DNA from: Rariloculus sp965263005
Lineage (GTDB): Bacteria; Pseudomonadota; Gammaproteobacteria; Steroidobacterales; Rariloculaceae
Length of the DNA: 64,000 bases
Assembly (NCBI RefSeq): GCF_965263005.1
Contig: NZ_OZ253579.1
Location: 620,001 to 684,000, forward strand
Direction: 5' to 3'
The notes under the pieces are model-generated. The model was given only the letters and a program-made list of their open reading frames with translations, did no database searches and had not been told where the DNA came from. Shown here piece after piece: positions 1 to 9,107 of this stretch. Position 1 is the first letter of the stretch, and every line of letters starts with the position of its first letter. Made by a program: the position numbers and the translations under genes.

Positions 1-429
1 CAATCGGGGAGTGCGGTCGAGGAGACCGCTGCAAGCTACACCGAGGCCGGTATCGACGCCGGCGTCGAGGCATTCATCGACGACATGGCAGCCGCCTACG
101 CCTGGGCGGATCTCGTCGTCGCGCGCGCCGGCGCGCTAACGGTCACCGAGCTTGCCGCCTGCGGGGTAGGCGCAATTCTCGTGCCGTTTCCGTACGCGGT
201 CGACGATCACCAGACCGAGAATGCGCGGCGGTTCGTCGCCGCCGGCGCCGCCGTGCTGATCCCCGAGCGCGAGCTCGATGCCGGGCGTCTCGGCCGCGAG
301 CTCGAGCGGCTGCTGTCAGATCGCGGCCTGCTGTTGCGAATGGCCGAGCAGGCGCGGGCGCAAGCCAGGCCCGACGCGGCGGAGCAGCTTGCCGACGCTT
401 GTTTGCGGTATGCCGGAGGTGCGTCGTGA
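1..429 (+). CDS. murG: MurG C-terminal part (UDP-GlcNAc transferase), 5' truncated by window
   Basis: The frame is open from base 1, so this is the C-terminal ~142 residues of a gene that starts outside the window. The stretch YAWADLVVARAGALTVTEL and the following VPFPYAVDDHQTENAR match the UDP-GlcNAc-binding lobe of MurG. MurG transfers GlcNAc to lipid I to make lipid II on the inner face of the cytoplasmic membrane. Its TGA stop overlaps the GTG start of murC (GTGA), as expected for a translationally coupled dcw cluster. The family assignment is firm; only the N-terminal half is unseen. Confidence 0.95.
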   Translation, partial: QSGSAVEETAASYTEAGIDAGVEAFIDDMAAAYAWADLVVARAGALTVTELAACGVGAILVPFPYAVDDHQTENARRFVAAGAAVLIPERELDAGRLGRELERLLSDRGLLLRMAEQARAQARPDAAEQLADACLRYAGGAS

Positions 430-1850
430 CGGATCGCATGGGCCAGATCCGCAGCGTTTACTTCGTCGGCATCGGCGGCGTGGGCATGGCCGGCATCGCC
501 GAGGTGCTGATCAACCTGGGTTACCGGGTGCATGGATCGGATCTCAGGCTTAGCGCCGCGACCGAGCGATTGGAGTCGCTCGGCGCCGAAATCCACGAAG
601 GCCACGACGCCGCTCATGTCCGTGAAACCGATGTGGTCGTCGTCTCGAGCGCAGTCGGCAGCGACAATCCCGAGATCATCGAAGCGAAGCGGCGGAGAAT
701 TCCGGTCGTGCAAAGGGCGCAGATGCTCGGTGAACTCATGCGCTTTCGCTACGGTATCGCAGTCGCCGGAACCCACGGCAAGACCACGACGACGAGCCTG
801 ATCGCAAGTGTGCTTGCCGAGGGCGGGCTCGATCCGACTTTCGTCATTGGCGGGCGTCTTGCAAGCGCAGACGCCAACGCGAGGTTGGGCGTGGGCAAAT
901 ATCTCGTCGCCGAGGCCGACGAGAGCGATGCGTCATTCCTGCATCTGCAGCCGATGATCGCGGTAGTCACGAATGTCGATGCCGACCACCTTGCGACCTA
1001 TGACGGCGAACTCGGCCGGCTCAAGCAAGCGTTCCTCGATTTCGTGCACAACCTGCCTTTTTACGGCGTCGCCGTGATGTGCGGCGACGACGCCAATACG
1101 AAAGATCTGATTCCCGAGGTCGGGCGGCGCGTGCTGAGCTACGGCCGCACGAAGCGCGCCGACGTGTGGGTCTCGGACATCGAGCGCCGCGGGATGCGGA
1201 CTCGATTCAAGGTTCGCCTGCCCGGGAACGGCAGGCCCGTTCAGTTCGAGCTCAACCTGCCCGGCACCCACAACGTGCTGAACGCGCTCGCCGCGATTGC
1301 CGTCGCCAGCGAGCTCGGAGTCGATACGCGCGCTGTGCAAAAGGCGCTTGCAGAATTCTCCGGCATAGATCGCCGCCTGCAGGTGCTGGCGACTGTCAAC
1401 ACGGGGGCCGGGCGAGTCACGTTCGTCGACGATTACGGCCATCATCCCACCGAGATCGCAGCGACGCTCGCCGCTGCTCGCGATGCATGGCCCGGCAGGC
1501 GCATCGTCGTCGTCTTTCAGCCGCATCGTTACACCAGAACGCGGGCGCTGCTCGACGATTTTGCTCAGGTGCTCGCCGATGTCGATGTGTTGCTGCTGAC
1601 GAGCGTGTATGCGGCCGGCGAGGAAGCTCTCGCCGATGCCGACGGGAAGGCGCTGGCCAGAGCCGTACGCGCGCGCGGCGCCGTGGAGCCAATTTTTATC
1701 GAGGAACTCGACGAGCTGCACACCGTGCTCGGCAATGTGCTTCGCGCCAATGACGTGGTGTTGACCCTGGGCGCGGGCAGCATCGGCGCTGTGGCCGCGA
1801 CACTGCCAGGCCGGCTCGCCGTTCGCGGGCCGGTAGGAGTGAGCCAGTGA
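426..1850 (+). CDS. murC: UDP-N-acetylmuramate--L-alanine ligase MurC
   Basis: 474 residues, usual length for MurC, which adds L-Ala to UDP-MurNAc in cytoplasmic peptidoglycan synthesis. Visible motifs are the N-terminal nucleotide-fold loop GIGGVGMAGIAE (residues ~15-26), the ATP-binding GTHGKTT (115-121), AEADESDASF, NVDADHL and DDYGHHPTEI. I chose the GTG at 426 because GGAGG lies 6 nt upstream (415-419) and GTG overlaps the murG stop; an upstream ATG at 399 would add nine residues inside murG. It overlaps murB by 4 nt. Confidence 0.97.
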   Translation: MTDRMGQIRSVYFVGIGGVGMAGIAEVLINLGYRVHGSDLRLSAATERLESLGAEIHEGHDAAHVRETDVVVVSSAVGSDNPEIIEAKRRRIPVVQRAQMLGELMRFRYGIAVAGTHGKTTTTSLIASVLAEGGLDPTFVIGGRLASADANARLGVGKYLVAEADESDASFLHLQPMIAVVTNVDADHLATYDGELGRLKQAFLDFVHNLPFYGVAVMCGDDANTKDLIPEVGRRVLSYGRTKRADVWVSDIERRGMRTRFKVRLPGNGRPVQFELNLPGTHNVLNALAAIAVASELGVDTRAVQKALAEFSGIDRRLQVLATVNTGAGRVTFVDDYGHHPTEIAATLAAARDAWPGRRIVVVFQPHRYTRTRALLDDFAQVLADVDVLLLTSVYAAGEEALADADGKALARAVRARGAVEPIFIEELDELHTVLGNVLRANDVVLTLGAGSIGAVAATLPGRLAVRGPVGVSQ

Positions 1851-2755
1851 GCGCTGCAGCGGACGAGGTCGCCGACACGCTGATGCTGCTGCGCGACGAG
1901 CCAATGGCCAAGCACACGTCATGGCGCGTGGGTGGGCCGGCCGACGTGTTCTTCAAGCCGAGCACGCTCGATCAGCTCGAGTCGTTCCTCGCAACGCTGC
2001 CCGACGAGCAGCCCGTGCACTTCATCGGACTCGGGTCGAATCTGCTCGTGCGTGACGGCGGCATTCGCGGCGCAGTCATATGCACGAGCGCATTACCGAG
2101 AGAAGTGTCAAGGCTCGATGAGGTTCGGGTTCGGGCCGCGGCGGGATTGCCATGTACGACGCTGGCGCGGCGCTGCGCGCGCTGGAAGCTCGGGCCGGCC
2201 GCATTTTTTGCGGGCATACCCGGGACCGTTGGCGGTGCGCTCGCGATGAATGCGGGCGCATTCGGCGGCGAGACCTGGAACAACGTCGAGAGCGTTACGA
2301 CCATCGACCGTTCGGGCGTGCTGCACGTGAGGCCGCGGTCGAAGTTCTCCAGCGCCTACCGCACGGTCTCGGGCGCCGCAGACGAGTGGTTCATTGGCGC
2401 GACGTTCCGGTTCGAGCCGGACGAGCGATCCGCTGCGACGGCGATCAAGGCGATGCTCCGCAAGCGCGCCGACACGCAGCCGCTCGGCCGGCCGAGCGCG
2501 GGCTCGGTGTTTCGCAATCCGCCCGGCAATTTCGCTGGCCGGCTCATCGAGCGGGCGGGCCTCAAGGGTGCGCGCGTGGGCGGCGCCGTGGTCTCTGAGA
2601 AGCACGCGAACTTCATCATAAACACGGGTTCGGCCACGGCGGCCGAAATAGAGCGGTTGATCGAGCTGCTCAGGTCCGAGGTCGGGCAGCGTATGGGTGT
2701 CGTCCTCGAGCTCGAGGTACGCGTGCTCGGCGAGTACGCCGGAGAAGGCGCCTGA
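1847..2755 (+). CDS. murB: UDP-N-acetylenolpyruvoylglucosamine reductase MurB (short, type II-like)
   Basis: 302 residues. MurB reduces enolpyruvyl-UDP-GlcNAc to UDP-MurNAc using FAD and NADPH. FAD-site motifs are GLGSNLLVRDGG and IPGTVGGALAMNAGAFG; the catalytic serine region is GSVFRNP, and the C-terminal block is VSEKHANFIIN. The length and short AYRTVSG region resemble type II MurB (Bacillus, alphaproteobacteria) rather than the longer E. coli enzyme. The GTG start has AGGAG at 1835-1839 and overlaps the murC stop. The next gene is ftsQ; no ddl gene lies between. Confidence 0.95.
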   Translation: MSAAADEVADTLMLLRDEPMAKHTSWRVGGPADVFFKPSTLDQLESFLATLPDEQPVHFIGLGSNLLVRDGGIRGAVICTSALPREVSRLDEVRVRAAAGLPCTTLARRCARWKLGPAAFFAGIPGTVGGALAMNAGAFGGETWNNVESVTTIDRSGVLHVRPRSKFSSAYRTVSGAADEWFIGATFRFEPDERSAATAIKAMLRKRADTQPLGRPSAGSVFRNPPGNFAGRLIERAGLKGARVGGAVVSEKHANFIINTGSATAAEIERLIELLRSEVGQRMGVVLELEVRVLGEYAGEGA

Positions 2756-3540
2756 TGGCCAATCTGCGCAAGACCGTCCGGCGCCGGTCCCGGCCGCCGA
2801 AGTTCCAGGTGAACTGGCAAGCACTGCTTGTTCCGCCCGTCGTCCTCGCTGCCTTGATCGCGTTCTTCGTTTCAGGCAAGACGATATTCGATCGCCCGGT
2901 GTCGCAGCTCATAATTGAAGGTCCGTTCCAGCGTGTGACGGCGATCCAGGTCGAGGCCGCGCTCGCGCCCGAGCTTGGCCCGGGATTTCTGTCGATCGAC
3001 CTCGATCGGCTGCGGCAGCGGGCCGAGTCGCTCGATTGGATCGACAGCGTGAAGATCCGCCGAGTGTGGCCGGACAAGCTTGTAATCGGCCTAACCGAGC
3101 ACCGTGCCGCCGCGCGCTGGGGCGACCACGGCCTGCTCAACGTGCGCGGCGAGCTGTTCACACCGAACGCTCGCCACACCTTCCCCGAGCTGCCGCGGCT
3201 GGCCGGCCCGCCGGGCAGCGAGCGCGAGGTCGTGGAGTTCTACCTGGCCGTGCGCGGCCGCATGGCCGAGGCAAGCCTGATGCTCGGCGCGCTCCACATG
3301 GATGCGCGAGGCGCCTGGAGCATGGCGCTTGCCGGCGGTCAGAAGGTCCGGCTGGGCCGGCACGATATCCGGCGCAGGCTCGATACCTTCTTCGATGTGG
3401 TCGCTCCCGTACTCGCGACGCGCTTCCACGAGGTCGATCACGTGGACTTGAGATATGCGAACGGCTTTGCGGTCGGTTGGCTCAAGGCGGAGCCTGAGAG
3501 CGGGCTTTCGAACACGCTCGAAGGTTACGGAAATGGTTAA
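2755..3540 (+). CDS. ftsQ: Cell division protein FtsQ
   Basis: 261 residues with a basic cytoplasmic N-terminus, one membrane segment (about residues 25-42) and a periplasmic POTRA plus FtsQ domain. FtsQ links early and late divisome proteins (FtsB/FtsL/FtsI). The ATG overlaps the murB stop by one base (TGATG), with a purine-rich GGAG 10 nt upstream. Its 3' end runs into the ftsA start. Sequence conservation is weak in this family, so position between murB and ftsA is part of the evidence. Confidence 0.92.
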   Translation: MANLRKTVRRRSRPPKFQVNWQALLVPPVVLAALIAFFVSGKTIFDRPVSQLIIEGPFQRVTAIQVEAALAPELGPGFLSIDLDRLRQRAESLDWIDSVKIRRVWPDKLVIGLTEHRAAARWGDHGLLNVRGELFTPNARHTFPELPRLAGPPGSEREVVEFYLAVRGRMAEASLMLGALHMDARGAWSMALAGGQKVRLGRHDIRRRLDTFFDVVAPVLATRFHEVDHVDLRYANGFAVGWLKAEPESGLSNTLEGYGNG

Positions 3541-4768
3541 GCGTGAGACACGCGATTTGCTCGTCGGGCTCGACGTCGGGACGTCGAAGGTCGTGGCGAT
3601 CGTCGGCGAGCTGTCGCCGGAGGATCGCCTCGAGATCATCGGCCTGGGCTCTTGCGAGTCGCGCGGCCTCAAACGCGGCGTGGTCGTGAACATAGAATCG
3701 ACGGTCCGGTCGATCCAGCGCGCGGTCGAGGAGGCTGAGCTCATGGCCGGCTGCGAGATCAATAGCGTGTTCACGGGGATTGCCGGCAGTCACGTTCGCA
3801 GTCTCAATTCGCACGGAATTGTCGCGATACGTGACAAGGAAGTCAGCGCGAGCGACGTCGACCGTGTCATCGATGCGGCCCGTGCAGTCGCGATTCCGGC
3901 TGACCAGCGGATCCTCCACGTGCTGCCGCAGGAGTTCATCATCGATTCCGAGGGCGGCATCCGCGAACCGGTCGGCATGTCGGGCGTGCGTCTCGAGGCG
4001 AGGGTTCACCTCGTCACAGGTGCCGTCAGCGCGGCGCAGAACATCGTCAAGTGTGTTCAACGCTGCGGTCTCAGTGTCGAAGGGTTGGTCCTGGAGCAGC
4101 TCGCCTCGAGCTATGCGGCGCTGACCGAGGACGAGAAGGAGCTCGGTATCTGCATCGCCGATATCGGAGCCGGCACGACCGACATTGCCGTGTTCTGCGG
4201 TGGAGCGATTCAGCACACCGCCGTCATCCCTATCGCCGGGACTCAGGTAACGAACGATATCGCCGTGTCATTGCGGACACCGGCGCATCACGCCGACGAG
4301 ATCAAGATCAAGTATGCCTGTGCGCTGTCGCAGCTCGCCAATGCCGACGAGACGATAGAAGTGCCGAGCGTCGGCGACCGGCCGCCGCGCCGTTTGGCCC
4401 GCCAGACGCTGGCCGAGGTTGTCGAGCCCCGGTACGAGGAGTTGTTCAGTCTCGTGCGCGATGAGCTCGTACGGTCCGGGTTCGCTGAGCTGATCGCCGC
4501 CGGAATCGTCCTGACGGGCGGCAGCGCGAAGATGGAAGGCGCGATCGAGCTTGCGGAGGAAGTGTTCCACATGCCGGTCCGGCTCGGAGTACCGCAGTAC
4601 GTGGATGGCCTTGCCGGCGTAGTACGCAACCCTATCCACGCGACAGGGGTCGGACTGCTGCTCTATGGCAGAGAGTCGATTCGGGCCAAGGCGGAGGCAT
4701 CCGCATCGAGGTTCGGGATGTCGAACGTGTTCCGTCGAATGCGTGCCTGGTTTCAGGGAATTTTTTAG
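3533..4768 (+). CDS. ftsA: Cell division protein FtsA
   Basis: 411 residues, actin-fold ATPase that tethers FtsZ to the membrane. The phosphate-binding loops LDVGTSKVVAIVGEL (near residue 12) and DIGAGTTDIAVF, and the adenosine loop IVLTGGSAKMEG, are intact. The C-terminal FGMSNVFRRMRAWFQGIF fits the amphipathic membrane-targeting helix. The ATG at 3533 overlaps ftsQ by 8 nt and follows an AAGG; a longer in-frame start at 3455 would lie within ftsQ and is unlikely. Confidence 0.97.
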   Translation: MVKRETRDLLVGLDVGTSKVVAIVGELSPEDRLEIIGLGSCESRGLKRGVVVNIESTVRSIQRAVEEAELMAGCEINSVFTGIAGSHVRSLNSHGIVAIRDKEVSASDVDRVIDAARAVAIPADQRILHVLPQEFIIDSEGGIREPVGMSGVRLEARVHLVTGAVSAAQNIVKCVQRCGLSVEGLVLEQLASSYAALTEDEKELGICIADIGAGTTDIAVFCGGAIQHTAVIPIAGTQVTNDIAVSLRTPAHHADEIKIKYACALSQLANADETIEVPSVGDRPPRRLARQTLAEVVEPRYEELFSLVRDELVRSGFAELIAAGIVLTGGSAKMEGAIELAEEVFHMPVRLGVPQYVDGLAGVVRNPIHATGVGLLLYGRESIRAKAEASASRFGMSNVFRRMRAWFQGIF

Positions 4769-4797
4769 CGTTTCGTGTTTGTGTAAGGAGTCTGGAA

Positions 4798-5958
4798 ATG
4801 TTTGAAGTTATGGATGGCCACAGCGAATCGGCGATCATCAAGGTCATCGGTGTCGGTGGTGCTGGAGGTAACGCCGTCGCGCACATGGTGCAGGTCGGAA
4901 TCGAAGGGGTGGACTTCATTTGCGCCAACACCGACGCCCAAGCGCTGGAGAACACGAGGGTCAACACCAAACTGCAGATCGGCTGCAACATCACGAAAGG
5001 GCTCGGCGCCGGCGCGAACCCGGAGATAGGCCATCAGGCCGCAATGGAGGACCGCGACCGCGTCAGGGAGGTCATCCAGGGCGCCGATATGCTGTTCATC
5101 ACAGCGGGCCTCGGCGGCGGGACGGGAACGGGCGCGGCGCCCGTGATCGCGGAGCTTGCGAGGGAGCTCAATATCCTGACGGTCGCCGTGGTAACGCGGC
5201 CGTTCTCCATGGAACAGGGCAAACGCGCCCGGGTCGCCGAGCACGGCATAGCAGAGCTCGGCAAGTGCGTCGATTCGTTGATCACGATTCCGAACGACAG
5301 ACTGCTGACGGTGCTCGGTCCAGAGACGACCCTGCTCAATGCGTTTCGCGCCGCGAACGAAGTGCTGCAAGGGGCCGTGCAGGGAATCGCGGAACTCATC
5401 ACGCGTTGGGGTCTGATCAACCTCGACTTCTCCGATGTCAGGGCCGTGATGGCCGAGATGGGCATGGCAATGATGGGATCGGGCACGGCGTCGGGGGAGA
5501 ATCGCGCTCGCGTCGCGGCCGAAGCCGCGGTTTCGAGCCCGTTGCTCGAAGGTATCGATCTTGCGGGCGCGAAAGGCGTGCTCGTCAACGTGACGGCCGG
5601 CGTTGATCTCTCGCTTGGCGAGTTCGAGGAGGTGGGCGAAACCATCAGGCAATTCGCGTCCGACGATGCGACCGTCGTCGTCGGCACGGTCATTGACTCG
5701 GATATGTCGGATGAGCTTCGCGTCACGGTTGTGGCGACTGGTCTCGGGGAGGCCGCGGCGCTTGAACAGGGCGACGAAAACGAACGGCCACAGATCCGAA
5801 TTGTCAAGCGTACGGGTACCGGAGAGCCGAACTATGCCGACTACGAGCGGCCGACCGTGCAGCGCAACCAGGCTGGCGAGGAGGATGCGCCGTCCGCCGA
5901 CAAGCCGATGGAGCAGCTCCTCAACGTGCCGGCGTTTCTCCGCAGGCAGGCGGACTGA
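4798..5958 (+). CDS. ftsZ: Cell division GTPase FtsZ
   Basis: 386 residues. FtsZ is the tubulin-like GTPase forming the Z ring. The GTP signature GGGTGTGAAP is at residues 106-115, and the T7 synergy loop is NLDFSDVRAVMAEMG. After the linker, the C-terminal peptide LLNVPAFLRRQAD matches the FtsA/ZipA-binding tail almost exactly. AAGGAG (4785-4790) sits 7 nt before the ATG, the strongest ribosome binding site of the cluster, fitting FtsZ's high expression. A 29-nt gap separates it from ftsA. Confidence 0.98.
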   Translation: MFEVMDGHSESAIIKVIGVGGAGGNAVAHMVQVGIEGVDFICANTDAQALENTRVNTKLQIGCNITKGLGAGANPEIGHQAAMEDRDRVREVIQGADMLFITAGLGGGTGTGAAPVIAELARELNILTVAVVTRPFSMEQGKRARVAEHGIAELGKCVDSLITIPNDRLLTVLGPETTLLNAFRAANEVLQGAVQGIAELITRWGLINLDFSDVRAVMAEMGMAMMGSGTASGENRARVAAEAAVSSPLLEGIDLAGAKGVLVNVTAGVDLSLGEFEEVGETIRQFASDDATVVVGTVIDSDMSDELRVTVVATGLGEAAALEQGDENERPQIRIVKRTGTGEPNYADYERPTVQRNQAGEEDAPSADKPMEQLLNVPAFLRRQAD

Positions 5959-6108
5959 GGGTTTCGGTGCTTCCGAACTGTTGTTCCCTGTCACGGAAAA
6001 GACGGTTATGCTACGGTCTGGCGTAGTCGGTTCAGCGGGATAGGCCCGGAGCGCGGCTGCTTGGTTGAGCGGGAGACGGTTCGCGCTTGTTCTGGGGGAG
6101 TGGGCGGC

Positions 6109-7020
6109 TTGAAGCAGCGCACGTTAAAGGATTCGATCCGCGCAACGGGAATAGGTCTGCATGGAGGCGCCAAGGTTTACATGACCTTGCGGCCCGCGCC
6201 GGCCAATACCGGTATCGTTTTCCGTCGTCTCGACCTCTCTGAGCCCGTTGACATACCGGCATCGGCGCTCAACGTCTCAGATACCATGCTTGGCACGTCG
6301 CTTGAGCGTGGCGGCGGCCGGATCGGCACGGTCGAGCATCTGCTGTCCGCATTGGCGGGGCTTGGGATCGATAACGTATTCGTCGATCTGACCGCAGCCG
6401 AGGTGCCGATCATGGATGGCAGCGCCGCGCCATTCGTTTTTCTGCTTCAGTCGGCCGGTATAGAACTGCAGAACGCGCCGAAGCGCTTCATTCGGATCTG
6501 CAAGACCGTGCGCGTCGAGGACGGCGACAAGTGGGCGCGGCTCGCGCCATACGACGGTTTCCGCATAAATTTCGAGATCGACTTCGACCATCCGGTGCTC
6601 CGCAGGCACCGCCAGTCCGCGAGCCTGGAATTCTCAACGACATCGTTTCTCAAGGAGATCAGCCGGGCCAGGACATTCGGCTTCCTGCGCGACGTCGAAA
6701 CGTTGCGGGGACGAGGTCGCGCGCTTGGCGGCAGCCTCGACAACTCGATCGTCATGGACGACTATCGGGTATTGAACGAAGACGGCCTGCGGTTCGGGGA
6801 CGAGTTCGTCAGGCACAAGGTGCTCGATGCCGTCGGCGACCTCTATCTTCTAGGCGCCTGCTTGATCGGGGAGTTTTCGGCGTTCAAGTCCGGCCACCGT
6901 TTGAACAATCTCTTGCTGCGCGAGCTGCTGAACCAGCCCGACAGTTATGAGGAGGTCGCGTTCGACGAGCAGCGGCCCTCGCCGATCTCCTACCAGCTTG
7001 CACCGGGACTGCCCGATTAG
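6109..7020 (+). CDS. lpxC: UDP-3-O-acyl-N-acetylglucosamine deacetylase LpxC
   Basis: 303 residues from a TTG start at 6109, which makes the N-terminus (M)KQRTLKDSIRATGIGLH align with E. coli LpxC; GGGGAG at 6095-6100 is well spaced. Longer in-frame starts (6061, 6100) would add residues with no counterpart. LpxC is the zinc enzyme committing lipid A synthesis in the cytoplasm. Zinc and catalytic motifs seen are EHLLSALAGLGIDN, MDGSAAPF, HKVLDAVGDLYLLG and GHRLNNLLL. The 150-bp gap after ftsZ could hold its own promoter. Confidence 0.96.
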   Translation: MKQRTLKDSIRATGIGLHGGAKVYMTLRPAPANTGIVFRRLDLSEPVDIPASALNVSDTMLGTSLERGGGRIGTVEHLLSALAGLGIDNVFVDLTAAEVPIMDGSAAPFVFLLQSAGIELQNAPKRFIRICKTVRVEDGDKWARLAPYDGFRINFEIDFDHPVLRRHRQSASLEFSTTSFLKEISRARTFGFLRDVETLRGRGRALGGSLDNSIVMDDYRVLNEDGLRFGDEFVRHKVLDAVGDLYLLGACLIGEFSAFKSGHRLNNLLLRELLNQPDSYEEVAFDEQRPSPISYQLAPGLPD

Positions 7021-7023
7021 GGC

Positions 7024-7054
7024 GTGTTAACGCTATCTCCGATAGCGTTAACAC
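7024..7054. terminator. Perfect 14-bp hairpin between convergent lpxC and dciA
   Basis: GTGTTAACGCTATC and its exact reverse complement are separated by TCC. It begins 4 nt after the lpxC stop and ends 18 nt from the stop of the convergent gene. No T-tract follows on either strand, so it is either a bidirectional hairpin terminator of atypical form or an mRNA 3'-end stabiliser. Confidence 0.7.
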
Positions 7055-7072
7055 GACTTGACCCAGCAGCAC

Positions 7073-7381
7073 TTAACGCTGAGCGCCGTCGACTCTTGGC
7101 ACGACCTTGACCTTGAGCCGTCGGCCGGCGAGTTCCAGCTTTCCGTAGCGCACCCGCGCAGCCCATGCCGCGGAATCCATCCCCAGGATCAGGCAACCCG
7201 TATCGTCGACATCGGCGCTTACGAGATGAAGCGCTTCCTCGGCCGGCAGCAGAGCCCTGATCTCGGCAGCGAGCGCCCGCCGCCGCCTCGCCTCGCGGGC
7301 GAGTCTTTCGATTCCGCCGGAATTCAGCAACTCCGCCAGACTTCTCGGCCGGTTCACTCGCACGCCTGGTCTCGTGTCCAC
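7073..7381 (-). CDS. dciA: DciA-like DUF721 protein (replicative helicase loader/operator)
   Basis: 102 residues. The pattern LAELLNSGGIERLAREARRRR, then LPAEEALHL, VLxxDSAAWAARVRY, matches DUF721. DciA is the ancestral bacterial partner that helps load the DnaB helicase; gammaproteobacteria with DciA lack DnaC. A DUF721 gene next to lpxC is common in gammaproteobacteria. It follows cysG on the same strand by about 58 nt and converges with lpxC. The GTG start is the most upstream in-frame choice. The family is short and divergent, so the symbol is probable rather than certain. Confidence 0.75.
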   Translation of the reverse strand: MDTRPGVRVNRPRSLAELLNSGGIERLAREARRRRALAAEIRALLPAEEALHLVSADVDDTGCLILGMDSAAWAARVRYGKLELAGRRLKVKVVPRVDGAQR

Positions 7382-7439
7382 GTCCTGGTACAGGGTCCGC
7401 TCAATTTAAATACAAACATGGGCCCGCCGATTCGTGCAC

Positions 7440-8879
7440 TCAGGAAACTTGCGCGAATGTGCGATCGGTGTCGCCGAACCGCTCGAATCCTTCGGGATTG
7501 AACCAATTGTACCGGTCCGCACACCGCGTCGTCTCGCCGACGAGCAATAGCGCCGGGGCGGCGATGTCGAGCTTCTCCCGCGCCTCGCCGATGTCGCGGA
7601 GCGTCGTTCGAATGACACGCTGCTCGTCGGTCGTTCCGTTCTCGACGATGGCCGCCGGCGTATCGGGATCGTGTCCATTGCGGATGAGCTCGGCGCCGAC
7701 CGCGGCGAATTGCGCAACGCCCATATATAGCGCGAGCGTTTGCCCGCGCCGGAACGAGGCGAGGTCCGCCGCATTGCTGTCCTTGCTGGTCCCCGTCGTG
7801 ATCAGCACCGCTTTGGAGACGCCGCGCAGCGTCAGCGGGATGCCGGCATACGCCGCACAGCCTTCCACCGCCGACACGCCCGGGACGACCTGAAACGGAA
7901 GGCCGGCTTCGGCAAGTGCCTCCATTTCCTCGCCGCCGCGGCCGAAGATCATCGGGTCGCCGCCCTTGAGACGGCACACGCGCTTGCCCGATGCGACGAG
8001 CCGAACGAGCAGCCGATTGACCTGCGCTTGAGTGATCGACGGCTTGCGCGGCGACTTGCCGACCGAAATCAGCTCGCCCTCGCGGCGCGCGTAGTCGAGT
8101 ATCTTGTCGCTGACGAGCCGGTCGTAAAGTACGACGTCGGCCTGGGCGAGCAACTGACGGCCGCGCAACGTGATCAGGTCGGGACTGCCGGGACCGGCTC
8201 CGACCAGATAGGCTTCGCCCGGCGTCCGCGTGGCGACTTCGTCATCGCGCCAGGCGCCGAGTGCTTTCTCGAGTAGCGTCTCGCTTCGCTCGCCGCGCCC
8301 GGCAAGCACATGGCGGGCGACCTCGCCTTCCACCATGGCCTGCCAGAATTTTCGCCGCGTTTCGGTGTCGGGCAATGCCTGCTTGACGCGTTCTCGCCAG
8401 CGTCCGGCAAGGTTCGCGAACTCGCCGAGCCGCGCCGGCAGTGTCGTTTCGATCACACCCTTGACCCACCGGGCGAGCACGGGCGACTTGCCGCCGCTGC
8501 TGACGGCGATCGTGATGGGGTCGTGGTCGACGATGGCCGGCATGATGAACGAAGAGTGCTCGGGATTGTCGACGACGTTACAGAGCCGTTTGGCCTGTTC
8601 CGCTGCGGCTGCGACCTCGGCGTTGAGCGCCGTGTCGTCGGTTGCCGCAATGATCAACCAGTATCGGTCCAATGGCTCGCAGTCGAACGCACGCCTCGCC
8701 ACGCTGATTTCATCGCGGTTGGCAAGCCGCTCAAGCGTGTCGGTCAGTTCCGGCGCGATCACCGTGACGTTCGCGCCGGCCCGCTTGAGCACAATGACGC
8801 GGCGCTCCGCCATGCGGCCGCCGCCTACGATCAGGCAAGCCCGGTCCTTGATGTCCGCGAACAGGGGCAGGTACTGCAT
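7440..8879 (-). CDS. cysG: Siroheme synthase CysG (dehydrogenase/ferrochelatase + methyltransferase fusion)
   Basis: 479 residues, the full bifunctional length. The N-terminal half (LIVGGGRMAERRV) is the NAD-binding precorrin-2 dehydrogenase/sirohydrochlorin ferrochelatase. The C-terminal half has the SAM uroporphyrinogen-III methyltransferase motifs YLVGAGPGSPDLITLRG, RLKGGDPMIFGRGGEE and VVPGVSAVEGCAAYAGIPLT. It makes siroheme, the cofactor of sulfite and nitrite reductases, from uroporphyrinogen III. It is divergent from cysB and near cysH, fitting a sulfur-assimilation role, and it shares its substrate with the heme operon 3.5 kb away. Confidence 0.95.
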   Translation of the reverse strand: MQYLPLFADIKDRACLIVGGGRMAERRVIVLKRAGANVTVIAPELTDTLERLANRDEISVARRAFDCEPLDRYWLIIAATDDTALNAEVAAAAEQAKRLCNVVDNPEHSSFIMPAIVDHDPITIAVSSGGKSPVLARWVKGVIETTLPARLGEFANLAGRWRERVKQALPDTETRRKFWQAMVEGEVARHVLAGRGERSETLLEKALGAWRDDEVATRTPGEAYLVGAGPGSPDLITLRGRQLLAQADVVLYDRLVSDKILDYARREGELISVGKSPRKPSITQAQVNRLLVRLVASGKRVCRLKGGDPMIFGRGGEEMEALAEAGLPFQVVPGVSAVEGCAAYAGIPLTLRGVSKAVLITTGTSKDSNAADLASFRRGQTLALYMGVAQFAAVGAELIRNGHDPDTPAAIVENGTTDEQRVIRTTLRDIGEAREKLDIAAPALLLVGETTRCADRYNWFNPEGFERFGDTDRTFAQVS

Positions 8880-9107
8880 GGATAGTGGTCGCTCGAAACT
8901 CGACAGGCACGATACTCCGGGCGTCGACGCTGAACCAGTAGGTTGTGCTTCTGGCCTTATGCTGCGGCGCTATAAAGAGTAATGTACCGGTTTTTGGGCC
9001 ATAATTTACATCTGGAACTAACAAATGGTGATATACGGCCGCGATGAGGCCGCCGACTCGGATGACGAGGACGCGGCTTTTTTGTTTCCACCAGTGCGAG
9101 CGTCGAA
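8880..9107. promoter_or_regulatory. Divergent cysG-cysB intergenic region
   Basis: 228 bp between divergently transcribed genes must hold promoters for both. It is more AT-rich around 8965-9030 (TATAAA at 8971, CATAATTTACAT near 9000) than its surroundings. CysB-family regulators often bind next to their own gene, so an operator is plausible, but I could not define a motif. Confidence 0.5.

Noticed and set aside
4765..5994. 409-residue frame opposite ftsZ
   Set aside because: ftsZ is certain; the antisense frame has no motif or ribosome binding site.
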